64,000 nt of DNA. Origin: Galactobacter caseinivorans. GTDB lineage: Bacteria > Actinomycetota > Actinomycetes > Actinomycetales > Micrococcaceae. A program made the position numbers and the translations under genes. This document shows positions 48,485 through 56,251 of this stretch, one piece after another (the stretch's first letter is position 1; each line of letters opens with the position of its first letter). The notes under the pieces are model-generated. The model did not search any database, was not told the origin of the DNA, and saw only the letters and a program-made list of their open reading frames with translations. The stretch covers positions 110,211-174,210 of the forward strand of contig NZ_QQXL01000007.1 of assembly GCF_003640665.1 (NCBI RefSeq), read 5' to 3'.

Positions 48485-49575
48485 TTGGCCACCTCCACCA
48501 CGGAACGCAGCACCTGACCCTTGGACATCTTGACGAAGGCCTCGTCGATGTCTGCCAGGCCGATCCGCTCGGAGACAAAGGCATCCAGGTCAAGGCGGCC
48601 CAGCCGGTATTGCTCCACGAGCATGGGGAAGTCCCGGCTGGGCAGGCAATCGCCGTACCAGGAGGACTTCAGGGAACCGCCGCGGCCAAACACGTCATCC
48701 AGCGGGAGGTCCAGGCGCATCCCGGGCGTTGGCACGCCCACCAGCACCACGCGGCCGGCCAGGTCACGGGCGTAGAAGGCCTGCTCGTAGGTCTCCGGGC
48801 GGCCAATCGCCTCTATCACCACGTCCGCGCCAAAACCGCCGGTCAGCGCGCGAATGGCCTCCACGGCGTCCTCCTCGCGGGAGTTCACGCCGTGAGTGGC
48901 GCCCAGGCGCAGGGCCTGGTCCACCTTGGTCTGGTCAATGTCCACGGCGATGATGGTGGTGGCCCCAGCCAGGCGCGCGCCCTGGATGGCGGCCACGCCC
49001 ACGCCGCCGCAGCCGATCACGGCCACGGACTCGCCGCGCTGGACCTGTGCGGTATTGATGGCGGCGCCCACGCCGGCCATGATGCCGCAACCCAGCAACC
49101 CGACCGCCGCCGCATCCACGTCGTCGCGCACCGGGGTGCACTGCCCGGCCGCCACCAGGGTCTTCTCCGCGAACGCGCCGATGCCCAGGGCGGGGCTCAG
49201 CTCGGTGCCATCCGTCAGCGTCATCTTCTGCTCGGCGTTATGGGTGTTGAAGCAGTACTGCGGCTGGCCCTTGGCACACGCCCGGCACTGGCCACACACG
49301 GCGCGCCAGTTCAGGATGACGCGCTGGCCCACCTCCACCTCGGTCACACCCTCGCCAGTCGCGGACACCACCCCGGTGGCCTCGTGCCCCAGGAGGTAGG
49401 GGAAGTCATCGCCCACTCCGCCGTGCACATAGTGCAGATCGGTGTGGCAGACGCCGCAGGTGAGGATGTCTACGACGGCCTCTCCGGGCCCCGGGTCCGG
49501 CACCACAATGTCGACGATTTCCAGGGGTGCGTCTTTGGCGCGCACCACAACGCCCTTGACTGTTTGCGGCATCAT
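48481..49575 (-). CDS. mscR: S-(hydroxymethyl)mycothiol dehydrogenase (formaldehyde dehydrogenase)
   Basis: 364-residue zinc alcohol dehydrogenase. Catalytic-zinc ligands Cys in CGVCHTD and His in [10 protein letters not shown], structural zinc Cys cluster [15 protein letters not shown], and the Rossmann motif [13 protein letters not shown] with acidic Asp after strand 2 (VDIDQTK) for NAD. The sequence belongs to the mycothiol-dependent class ([27 protein letters not shown]). GGAG precedes the ATG; the second ATG is also possible. Coupled to the MBL hydrolase. Confidence 0.9.
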   Translation of the reverse strand: MMPQTVKGVVVRAKDAPLEIVDIVVPDPGPGEAVVDILTCGVCHTDLHYVHGGVGDDFPYLLGHEATGVVSATGEGVTEVEVGQRVILNWRAVCGQCRACAKGQPQYCFNTHNAEQKMTLTDGTELSPALGIGAFAEKTLVAAGQCTPVRDDVDAAAVGLLGCGIMAGVGAAINTAQVQRGESVAVIGCGGVGVAAIQGARLAGATTIIAVDIDQTKVDQALRLGATHGVNSREEDAVEAIRALTGGFGADVVIEAIGRPETYEQAFYARDLAGRVVLVGVPTPGMRLDLPLDDVFGRGGSLKSSWYGDCLPSRDFPMLVEQYRLGRLDLDAFVSERIGLADIDEAFVKMSKGQVLRSVVEVAK

Positions 49576-49845
49576 GTCTCCATAGCTCTAGGAAGAGGTA
49601 AAGCACTCATCGTTCAACCGGCACCGGGGCGCCGTGCCTCCATCCGATCACGAATCCCGGCCCACTTCACGTCCGCTAGCCCCCGCGTCATGACGCTGAG
49701 ATCTGGAATTCACCCCACAGACAGTCACGGATGGAACACAAACCGGCCACTACCGATGCGCCGCACGCCTGAGCTTGTTAGCGTTCCCTCAAGGGGAGAG
49801 GCGCCATCATGGCCGCCCCACGCAGTGCAAGGGGAAGGCCCGGGA

Positions 49846-50637
49846 ATGGACCAGCTGCTCACGTGGAGCGCCGTCGGTGTGGGGACTGTGGTGGTCATCC
49901 TGGTGATCTTTGCGATTGCTTCCATCGTGTTGCGCCGTCGTCGACGCCGGGCCACCTTGGATGTGGAAATCACCACCGAGGCCCTGGGCGGGCAGCCGTA
50001 CCTGCGCACCGAGCCCGTGAAGGTCCAGCACAAGGCCGCCCTCTCCTGGTTTAAGAAGGAGTACGAGGTCGGCACGGAGGTCAGCGTCTCCGTCTCCACG
50101 GGGCAGGGCGAGCGCAAGAGCGTGCCCATGCGGGTGGCTCGTTATTCGCGCCGCTCGGTCAATGCACCGGAGCTGCACCAGGTGGTGCTCTTCGCCTACC
50201 TTGAGCCTTACGAGGGCAGTGAATTGCCCATCACCCTTCCGGTGGATACGGACACCGATGTGAGCCGGATGCTCTTTGACGCGGAGGGGGTGACCGGTTT
50301 TGACCCCGGCGGTCGGCGACGCTGGCACTCGGCCTGGGAAGATCTCAGCTTTGCCTCCTCCGGCTACCTCAGCCTGCAGGGCCCGGATGGGGTGATGCGC
50401 GTGCGCACCGACCGCGGCAACGGCGAGCTCGCCGAGGCGCTCTGCGTCAAGTACGGGACCTGGCGCGAGAGCATCGCTCTGCCAGCTGAGACACCGGCTT
50501 CAGCGCCCGACGGCGCGGATGACGGTTCCGCGCCAACGCAGGCGAAATCTCCGGGCAGGGCCGCGGTTCAGGGCGCGGGTCGGCCTGCCACCAAGGCCCC
50601 GGGTGTCACGGCGGCGCGGGGCGGTCAGTCCGGGTAA
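49846..50637 (+). CDS. DUF2550-like single-pass membrane protein
   Basis: 263 residues from the ATG preceded by GGGGAAGG. One transmembrane helix (AVGVGTVVVILVIFAIASIVL), an RRRRRRR cluster, then a cytoplasmic domain of about 150 residues (EALGGQPYLRTEPVKVQHKAAL ... LCVKYGTWRESIALP) I cannot name with certainty, and a Pro/Ala tail. A long in-frame extension upstream over the mscR shadow is not used. Its TAA stop is the first three bases of the next gene's -10 hexamer. Confidence 0.65.
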   Translation: MDQLLTWSAVGVGTVVVILVIFAIASIVLRRRRRRATLDVEITTEALGGQPYLRTEPVKVQHKAALSWFKKEYEVGTEVSVSVSTGQGERKSVPMRVARYSRRSVNAPELHQVVLFAYLEPYEGSELPITLPVDTDTDVSRMLFDAEGVTGFDPGGRRRWHSAWEDLSFASSGYLSLQGPDGVMRVRTDRGNGELAEALCVKYGTWRESIALPAETPASAPDGADDGSAPTQAKSPGRAAVQGAGRPATKAPGVTAARGGQSG

Positions 50638-50647
50638 CGTGGCCCGC
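50635..50647 (+). promoter_or_regulatory. Leaderless-type promoter -10 for the thioesterase-like gene
   Basis: TAACGT, 7 nt, ATG. The hexamer overlaps the TAA stop of the preceding gene. No ribosome-binding site. Confidence 0.6.
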
Positions 50648-51484
50648 ATGGCTCCCTCTCCCGATCAGCTGCCCGCCGACCTCGGCGAAGGGCAGGCGTA
50701 CTACCAGTTCCTCTCTCGCGACGGCGATACGGCGACCTACCGCTCTACGATTCACGCCCAGGGCGCGTGGAACGTGGGGGAGCAGCACATGGCCCCGGCG
50801 ACGGGTGTTCTGACGCACGAGATGCTCGCTTTCCAGGCACGCGAGGGAGTCCGTCTGGTTCGTTTGTCGCTGGACATCATTGGCTTTATCCCCGGTGGGG
50901 AATTCACCGTGACCACACGCATGGTGCGCCCGGGGCGCACCATCGAGCTGGTGGAATCGGTGCTGGAGGCACATGGCCGCACCAGCATCATCGCCCGCGG
51001 GTGGCGCTTGCAGACCGGCGACACCGCAGCGATCGAGGCCGTGCAGGAGCCCGGCATTCCCGGCCCGGACCAGACGGCTCCGTGGGAGATGGGTGGCCTG
51101 TGGGGCGGCGGCTACATCGGCTCCCTGGACGGTCGGCGGGACCCGGAATCCACGCCGGGTCACGCACGCGCCTGGCTGACCAACTCTTTGCCCATGGTCG
51201 CGGGGGAGGACACCGCGGACGTGGTCAAGCTGTTGGGCATGGTGGACACGGCCAATGGCATTTCCCAGGCGTTGCATCCCAGCGAGTGGCTCTTTCCCAA
51301 CGTTGACCTGCAGATCCATCTCTTCCGCGAGCCTCAGGGGCAGTGGCTGGGGTACGAGACCATGCAGAGCGTCGGCGCGGACGGCGTGGGGCTCACCTCT
51401 TCCGTGCTGCACGATGCCAAGGGTCCGTTTGGACGCGCGGAACAGATTCTGACGATTAGGCCAATGCCCAAGTCCAGTAATTAG
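50648..51484 (+). CDS. Acyl-CoA thioesterase-like (hotdog) protein
   Basis: 278 residues. Two hotdog-like halves: GAWNVGEQHMAPATGVLTHEMLAF and VRLSLDIIGFIPGGEFTVTTRMVRPGRTIELVESVLEAHGRTSIIARG in the first, then DTANGISQALHPSEWLFPNVDLQIHLFREPQGQWLGYETMQSVGADGVGLTSSVLHDAKGPFGRAEQILTI in the second, the hallmark of TesB/TesB-like thioesterases (double hotdog). A catalytic Asp-Gln-Thr triad cannot be placed with confidence. Predicted leaderless. Substrate unknown. Confidence 0.72.
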   Translation: MAPSPDQLPADLGEGQAYYQFLSRDGDTATYRSTIHAQGAWNVGEQHMAPATGVLTHEMLAFQAREGVRLVRLSLDIIGFIPGGEFTVTTRMVRPGRTIELVESVLEAHGRTSIIARGWRLQTGDTAAIEAVQEPGIPGPDQTAPWEMGGLWGGGYIGSLDGRRDPESTPGHARAWLTNSLPMVAGEDTADVVKLLGMVDTANGISQALHPSEWLFPNVDLQIHLFREPQGQWLGYETMQSVGADGVGLTSSVLHDAKGPFGRAEQILTIRPMPKSSN

Positions 51485-51573
51485 TTCAGTAAGCGCCGTA
51501 TACCGCTTCGGGGATTGTGGTTGCTATCCTTTGCCATTAGCTGTTTTTTGGCGCACTCACAGAGGACCCCCCG

Positions 51574-53916
51574 ATGCCCCTGACCTCCTCCTTTTTCCCT
51601 GCCCGACGGCGCGTGGCCGCGCGGGCTGCGACGGTCACCGTGGCGGCGGTGGCGGCCATCTCGCTGACCGCCCCGCTCGCCTCTGCCTCACCCGTGGCAG
51701 TGCCGTCCGCCGTGGCAGTGCCGTCTGCCGATGCGGCGCAGACGTCACGCCCGGCACCCGCCGCACGAGTGAGCGGCGAGAAGGTGGTCTCCGTCCCGGC
51801 GGAGGGAGTCTCCGGGTCCGCCGTTCGCAAGGACGCGGCGCTGGATGGTGCCGTGGCTCCAGAGCAACGCCAGGGTGGCGCCGCGGCCAGCACGTCTGCC
51901 CCGGACGTGGCCCCCAAGGACCTCGCGGTGCTCACCCCCGAGCGCAGTGCAGGCACCTTCACGGCCGCCGGCATCACATGGAAGTACACCGCCGGGGTCA
52001 CGGTGGTAGAGGCCTCCATCAGGGTCCGCGAGCAGGGTAAGTGGACCGCCTGGAGTGATCTAGAGGTGCCCTCCGTGGAGGATTCCTCCGTGCGCGCCCA
52101 GGGCGGGCGGGACGGCACCGAGCCCCTGCTGACGCTCGGTGCGGACGCCGTCCAGGCCCGGGTGATCACCGCCTCAGGTGACGCGCCGCAGGACGTGCGC
52201 GTGGACCTGATCAACGGCGGCACTGCTGCGGCGCCGGAAGCCGGCACCGCGGCGTCGGGCAGGACGGTGGCGCACAGCCAACCGGCCGCCACCCGCCCGC
52301 TCTCCGTGGCGGGCGACGCCCTGCGTCCCAAGGGCGTGGTGACCCGTGCGCAGTGGGGAGCGCAAGAGAAGTACGCCAATCCAAGCAAGGTGCGTTCGCA
52401 GAGCCTGAAGGCCATGTACGTGCACCACACGGCGAGCTCCAACAACTACACGCGCGCCCAGGCCGCGCAGGCCGTGCGCTCCTTTTACCTCTACCACACG
52501 CGTTCCCTTGACTGGGGCGACATTGGCTACCACTTCCTGATCGACAAGTACGGAACCATCTACGAGGGCCGCAAGGGCTCCATGGATGATCTGGTGCTCG
52601 GCACACAGGCTGGCGGCTTCAATACGAGCACCATCGGCGTTTCCATGCTCGGCAACTATGAGACCGCCAAGCCCAGTAGCGCTGGCATGACCGCGCTGCG
52701 CAAGGTGCTGGCGTGGAAGGGTTACGCCCACGGGCTCAACGCGCAAGGGACAACCTCGCTCACGGCGCGGGTCTCTGGCACCTCCACCTCCAGGTACAAG
52801 AATGGGACCACGGTGAAGGTGCCCGTGATCCTGCCCCACCGCCAGACCAACAACACGGCGTGCCCTGGGCGCAACATCATGTCCAAGCTCCCCGCGCTGC
52901 GCAAGAATGTGGCCGCGGACATTGCCGCCGCCAACGCGAAGCACGGGGTGGCGGGTTCACCGGTGCGGGCCGTGGTGCCGGCTGCGGCGTATTCGGCCAA
53001 CAAGCCCGTCACGGTCAACGGGGTGCTGGCTCTGAAATGGAAGCGCGTGGCCTACGCCAGCAGGTATCAGCTCATGGTGCGCGAGTCCTCGCAGCAGGGC
53101 GCCTGGGCAGGCACCGATTATTGGGAGGCCGGGGCAACCACCACGGCGCTGTCCACCGCGTACACGGTGAAGGCTGGACGCACCGCCGTGGTGGGCGTCC
53201 GGGCCATCGATGCTCAAGGCCGCCCCGGGCCCGTCACCCGCTTCACGCAGGCCACCCGCCCCGTCGGGACCGGGAAGGCGGACCTGGCTGCAGCCAAGTT
53301 TGCGTCCGTGCCCAAGCTGTCCGGGACCTCAAACAACGCCGGCTGGAGCAGCAAGACCAAGGGCGCCACGCTCACCATCAAGCGATCCACCGGCGGGGAC
53401 ATCCTCAGGGTCCTGGCCAGCGCCCCCAAGGGCGCCAGCTTCACGGTGAAGCAGGGTGGGAAGAGCATCGGCACCATGAAGTTTGCCGCCTCCAAGGCCG
53501 TGCAACAGCGCAACCTGAACCTGCCCTCCCGCGCGTCCGCGGACATCGTGCTCACGCTGAGCAGCACACAGCCCGTCACCGTGCGAGACCTCTCCGCAGC
53601 GCGTCCCACCTTCAAGGTGGCCTCGCAACCCTTCCGCGCCGCTGGCCCAAGCCGGGTCAGCCTCAAGGCCACTCCGAGCAACGGGCGCTATGCGTGGAAC
53701 GCCAACAAGGAGGCCGCCAAGTACGTGGTGGAGGTGGACCGCGCCGCGCCCGGCAAAAAACTGAGTGGGGCGTGGAGGGCCCAGGCCACCACCACGGCCA
53801 CCACCATCACCGTGAAGCAGAAGTCCAAGGAAACCGTGCGGGTGCGCGTCCGGGCCGTGAGCGTGTTTGGGCGCGGCGGCTCACCCTCCTCCTACGCGGC
53901 GGTGACCGCGCGCTGA
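51574..53916 (+). CDS. Secreted N-acetylmuramoyl-L-alanine amidase with PGRP/Amidase_2 domain
   Basis: 780 residues. Signal peptide ending LASASP, a Ser/Ala/Val linker, an Amidase_2-type domain around residues 250-435 with zinc ligands in YVHHTASSNN and PHRQTNNTACPG and the GYHFLIDKYGTIYEG motif. Cleaves the muramoyl-L-alanine bond of peptidoglycan outside the cell. The C-terminal 300 residues are repeated beta-sandwich-like segments (ALKWKRVAYASRYQLMVRESS, AKYVVEVDRAAPGKKLSG) resembling fibronectin type III. Ends 6 nt before the convergent kinase gene. Confidence 0.88.
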   Translation: MPLTSSFFPARRRVAARAATVTVAAVAAISLTAPLASASPVAVPSAVAVPSADAAQTSRPAPAARVSGEKVVSVPAEGVSGSAVRKDAALDGAVAPEQRQGGAAASTSAPDVAPKDLAVLTPERSAGTFTAAGITWKYTAGVTVVEASIRVREQGKWTAWSDLEVPSVEDSSVRAQGGRDGTEPLLTLGADAVQARVITASGDAPQDVRVDLINGGTAAAPEAGTAASGRTVAHSQPAATRPLSVAGDALRPKGVVTRAQWGAQEKYANPSKVRSQSLKAMYVHHTASSNNYTRAQAAQAVRSFYLYHTRSLDWGDIGYHFLIDKYGTIYEGRKGSMDDLVLGTQAGGFNTSTIGVSMLGNYETAKPSSAGMTALRKVLAWKGYAHGLNAQGTTSLTARVSGTSTSRYKNGTTVKVPVILPHRQTNNTACPGRNIMSKLPALRKNVAADIAAANAKHGVAGSPVRAVVPAAAYSANKPVTVNGVLALKWKRVAYASRYQLMVRESSQQGAWAGTDYWEAGATTTALSTAYTVKAGRTAVVGVRAIDAQGRPGPVTRFTQATRPVGTGKADLAAAKFASVPKLSGTSNNAGWSSKTKGATLTIKRSTGGDILRVLASAPKGASFTVKQGGKSIGTMKFAASKAVQQRNLNLPSRASADIVLTLSSTQPVTVRDLSAARPTFKVASQPFRAAGPSRVSLKATPSNGRYAWNANKEAAKYVVEVDRAAPGKKLSGAWRAQATTTATTITVKQKSKETVRVRVRAVSVFGRGGSPSSYAAVTAR

Positions 53917-53922
53917 GCTGGC

Positions 53923-54564
53923 CTACCGGGTGGAGTTGGCCGCGGCCAGCGCGCGCTTGAGGCGGCGCTTGGAAAGCGGGACGAATCCCGCCTCCAAGTG
54001 CCGCCGTCGCACCTCCGGATCGGCCCTCAAGAGGGCCACGCCGCGCTGCAGCAGGAAGGGCAACGGCTTGCGGTGCTCCCGCACATCCCGGGCAAAGCGC
54101 GCCAGTGCCGTGATCACGCGGGGGTGGTCCACGTAATACGCGTCCACCGCAACGCCCGCGGCGCGCAGCGCCCGCAGGGCCTCAGCGGCAAAGATGCCCT
54201 CCGCCACGATGGGTGCCGCGACCCCGCCGCCGGCGTTGCCGTCCCAGCGCAACCTTCGGCGGCCAAAGTAGGCGCTGTCCGCGATGGAGTAGTTGGGCAC
54301 GGAGGTCTCGCCCGTCTCCAGCAGCTGGCGAATGCCGGCCACGGACGCGTCCTGGTTCCAGGTACCCGGGTGATCCCAGTCGATCTGGCCGTAGCTGGTG
54401 CGCGGCAGCGGCGCCGTCTTGTCCTCGCTAGCCTCACGGTAAAAATCATCCAGGGAGAGGTGCGGGGACCCGTAGCGCGCGGCCAAGTAACTCTTGCCGG
54501 AGCCGGAGGCGCCGCCAAGCAGGATGAGGGGGGCCGGGGTCTGGGGCAGCGCGGGATCTGACAC
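53923..54564 (-). CDS. P-loop kinase, uridine-kinase-like
   Basis: 213 residues from GTG (VSDPALPQTPAPLILLGG). Walker A LGGASGSGKSYLAARY, DDFYREAS after strand 2 and a helical lid, like the uridine kinase/phosphoribulokinase branch of P-loop kinases. The GTG is chosen because AATGAT, 7 nt upstream on the minus strand, is a good leaderless -10; ATGs 3-4 codons upstream are alternatives. Divergent from the lipoate-ligase-like gene across about 60 bp, both apparently leaderless. Substrate not proven. Confidence 0.7.
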   Translation of the reverse strand: MSDPALPQTPAPLILLGGASGSGKSYLAARYGSPHLSLDDFYREASEDKTAPLPRTSYGQIDWDHPGTWNQDASVAGIRQLLETGETSVPNYSIADSAYFGRRRLRWDGNAGGGVAAPIVAEGIFAAEALRALRAAGVAVDAYYVDHPRVITALARFARDVREHRKPLPFLLQRGVALLRADPEVRRRHLEAGFVPLSKRRLKRALAAANSTR

Positions 54565-54614
54565 GCCCTGCATCATTCCACACCCACGGTGCCAGCCTAG
54601 AGTTGAGGTGGACG

Positions 54615-54627
54615 TAGCATCTGATGC
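54615..54627 (+). promoter_or_regulatory. Leaderless-type promoter -10 for the lipoate-ligase-like gene
   Basis: TAGCAT, 7 nt, GTG start. No ribosome-binding site. Confidence 0.6.
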
Positions 54628-55356
54628 GTGAGTGATCCGACCGTCCTGACTTTGCTGCGCGAGCACGCCTCCGCCGACCCCGCCGCCGACTTGGAACGCG
54701 GGGTCGGGCTGTTGAGGGACGTCGCGGCAGGCCGCCGCCCGCCGCTACTACGGATCTACCGGCCGGCCCCCACCCTGGCCTTTGGTCAGCGCGATACGCG
54801 CCTTCCGGGGTTCGACGACGCGCGGAGGCTGAGCGCGCAAGCCGGGTTCGCTCCGGTGGTCAGGGCGGCAGGCGGGCGTGCTGCGGCCTATCACCCTGGC
54901 ACTCTGATCGTGGATCAGATTCAGCCCTCCACCGAGGCGATGCGAGGCCACCATGGGCGTTTCCAGGAATTTGGGGAGCTCTTCGCCGCCGCGCTGCGCT
55001 CGCTCGGGGTGCAGGCCGGGGTCGGGGAGATCCCCGGGGAGTACTGCCCGGGGGAGTATTCGGTGCACGGCGTCCCGACCGAGGGAGGGGCGCCCGTGAA
55101 GCTGGTAGGGACCGCCCAACGCGTGGTGGCCGGCGCCTGGCTCTTCACCTCCGTGGTGGTGGTGACCGATTCGGAGCCGCTGCGCGAGGTCACCACCGAT
55201 GTGTACGACGCGCTGGGGCTGCCGCTGGACCCGGGAACGGTCGGCGCCGCGGAGGATCTGGTGCCAGCACAGGAGCGGGCCTGCTTGCACCCGGAGGCAG
55301 TGGCCGAGGCCCTGTTGCACACGTGGGCGCAGGCGGGCTACCGAACGCGGGGCTGA
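54628..55356 (+). CDS. Lipoate-protein ligase A / octanoyltransferase-like protein
   Basis: 242 residues from GTG. The BPL/LplA fold shows LRIYRPAPTLAFGQRDTRLPG, RAAGGRAAAYHPGTLIVDQ and GEYCPGEYSVHGVPTEGGAPVKLVGTAQRVV, the last containing the conserved Lys region. These are the biotin/lipoate ligase superfamily motifs. Whether it is a ligase, octanoyl transferase or amidotransferase cannot be told from the sequence. SRAP gene 18 nt downstream. Confidence 0.78.
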   Translation: MSDPTVLTLLREHASADPAADLERGVGLLRDVAAGRRPPLLRIYRPAPTLAFGQRDTRLPGFDDARRLSAQAGFAPVVRAAGGRAAAYHPGTLIVDQIQPSTEAMRGHHGRFQEFGELFAAALRSLGVQAGVGEIPGEYCPGEYSVHGVPTEGGAPVKLVGTAQRVVAGAWLFTSVVVVTDSEPLREVTTDVYDALGLPLDPGTVGAAEDLVPAQERACLHPEAVAEALLHTWAQAGYRTRG

Positions 55357-55374
55357 TGTGCCACGCTGGGGCGC

Positions 55375-56199
55375 ATGTGTGGACGGTATGTAGTGGCGCG
55401 CGCCGCGGGAGATCTGATGGATGACTTTGACGCCTGGGATCCCGAGGAGACCCTGCTGCGTCCCAACTACAACGTGGCTCCCACCACGGATGTGCCGATC
55501 GTGCTGGAGCGGTTGGTCCCCGCGGGGGAGGAGGCCGCCGAGGCCGCCGAGGCCGCCGAGGCCGCCGAGGCCGCCGAGGCCGCCGAGGCCGGGCAGATCC
55601 GCCGGGAGCTGCACGTGGCCCGCTGGGGCCTGTTGCCCATCTGGGCCAAGGAGGCCTCCTTCTCCTCCCGCACCTTCAATGCGCGCAGCGAGACGGTGCT
55701 GGAGAAGCCCAGTTTTCGCTCGGCCGTGAAGTCCAAGCGCTGCGTGGTGCCGGTGGATGGCTACTACGAGTGGCTGTCCCCGAACGGACCCAAGGGCGCC
55801 AAGACCCCATTCTTTGTTCATCGTGAGGACGGCGCACCCATCGCCTTCGCAGGGCTCTACGAGTGGTGGAAGGACCCCACCGTGGCGGAGGGGGAGGCCG
55901 GGCAGTGGGTGCTCTCTTGCAGCATCCTCACCATGGCTTCCCCCTCCCCGGAGGAGGGCGGCGTGCTCGGGGAACTGGGCCGCCTGCATGACCGACTGCC
56001 CATCCCGCTTGCCGGCCCCGACGCCGTCGACTCCTGGCTGAACCCCGCCGACAAGGACGCCGGGCCGCTCGTGGAGCGCGTGCGCTCCGAGGCGTACCAG
56101 GCGGCCTCCGGGTGGACCATGCACCAGGTGGGTTCCGCGGTAGGCAATGTGCGCAACAACGGCCCGGAGCTGATGGAGCCGGTGGACGCGTTGTTTTAG
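55375..56199 (+). CDS. SRAP-domain protein (HMCES/YedK type), abasic-site crosslinker
   Basis: 274 residues. The N-terminal Cys2 after Met (MCGRYVV), which forms the thiazolidine crosslink with abasic DNA, and Asn-Ala-Arg (NARSE), Glu in PVDGYYEW and the His in LHDRLP are present, so the enzyme is likely active. Protects abasic sites in single-stranded DNA. An expanded run of GluAlaAla (7 units) coded by a 9-bp tandem repeat interrupts the region after VPAGEE. Stop TAG is the first bases of a 16-bp tandem repeat shared with the convergent S9 peptidase gene. Confidence 0.93.
   Translation: MCGRYVVARAAGDLMDDFDAWDPEETLLRPNYNVAPTTDVPIVLERLVPAGEEAAEAAEAAEAAEAAEAAEAGQIRRELHVARWGLLPIWAKEASFSSRTFNARSETVLEKPSFRSAVKSKRCVVPVDGYYEWLSPNGPKGAKTPFFVHREDGAPIAFAGLYEWWKDPTVAEGEAGQWVLSCSILTMASPSPEEGGVLGELGRLHDRLPIPLAGPDAVDSWLNPADKDAGPLVERVRSEAYQAASGWTMHQVGSAVGNVRNNGPELMEPVDALF
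55531..55590 (+). repeat. 9-bp tandem repeat (GAGGCCGCC) in the SRAP gene
   Basis: Six full identical copies and a partial seventh, coding Glu-Ala-Ala. Keeps frame, so length variation is tolerated. Confidence 0.95.
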
Positions 56200-56251
56200 C
56201 CCACCTCTCTGCTAGCCCACCTCCCTGCTAGCCCGCCTCCCTACTAGCCCA
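56197..56251. repeat. 16-bp tandem repeat holding both convergent stop codons
   Basis: Unit TAGCCCACCTCTCTGC repeated 3.4 times with few changes. The first unit supplies TAG for the SRAP gene; CTA at 56244-56246 is the stop of the minus-strand peptidase. Confidence 0.93.

Noticed and set aside
48610..49845. Upstream extension of the membrane protein at 49846
   Set aside because: Runs antisense to mscR; ribosome-binding site and membrane helix place the start at 49846.
55531..56251. CRISPR array
   Set aside because: Short tandem repeats without spacers; no cas genes in the window.
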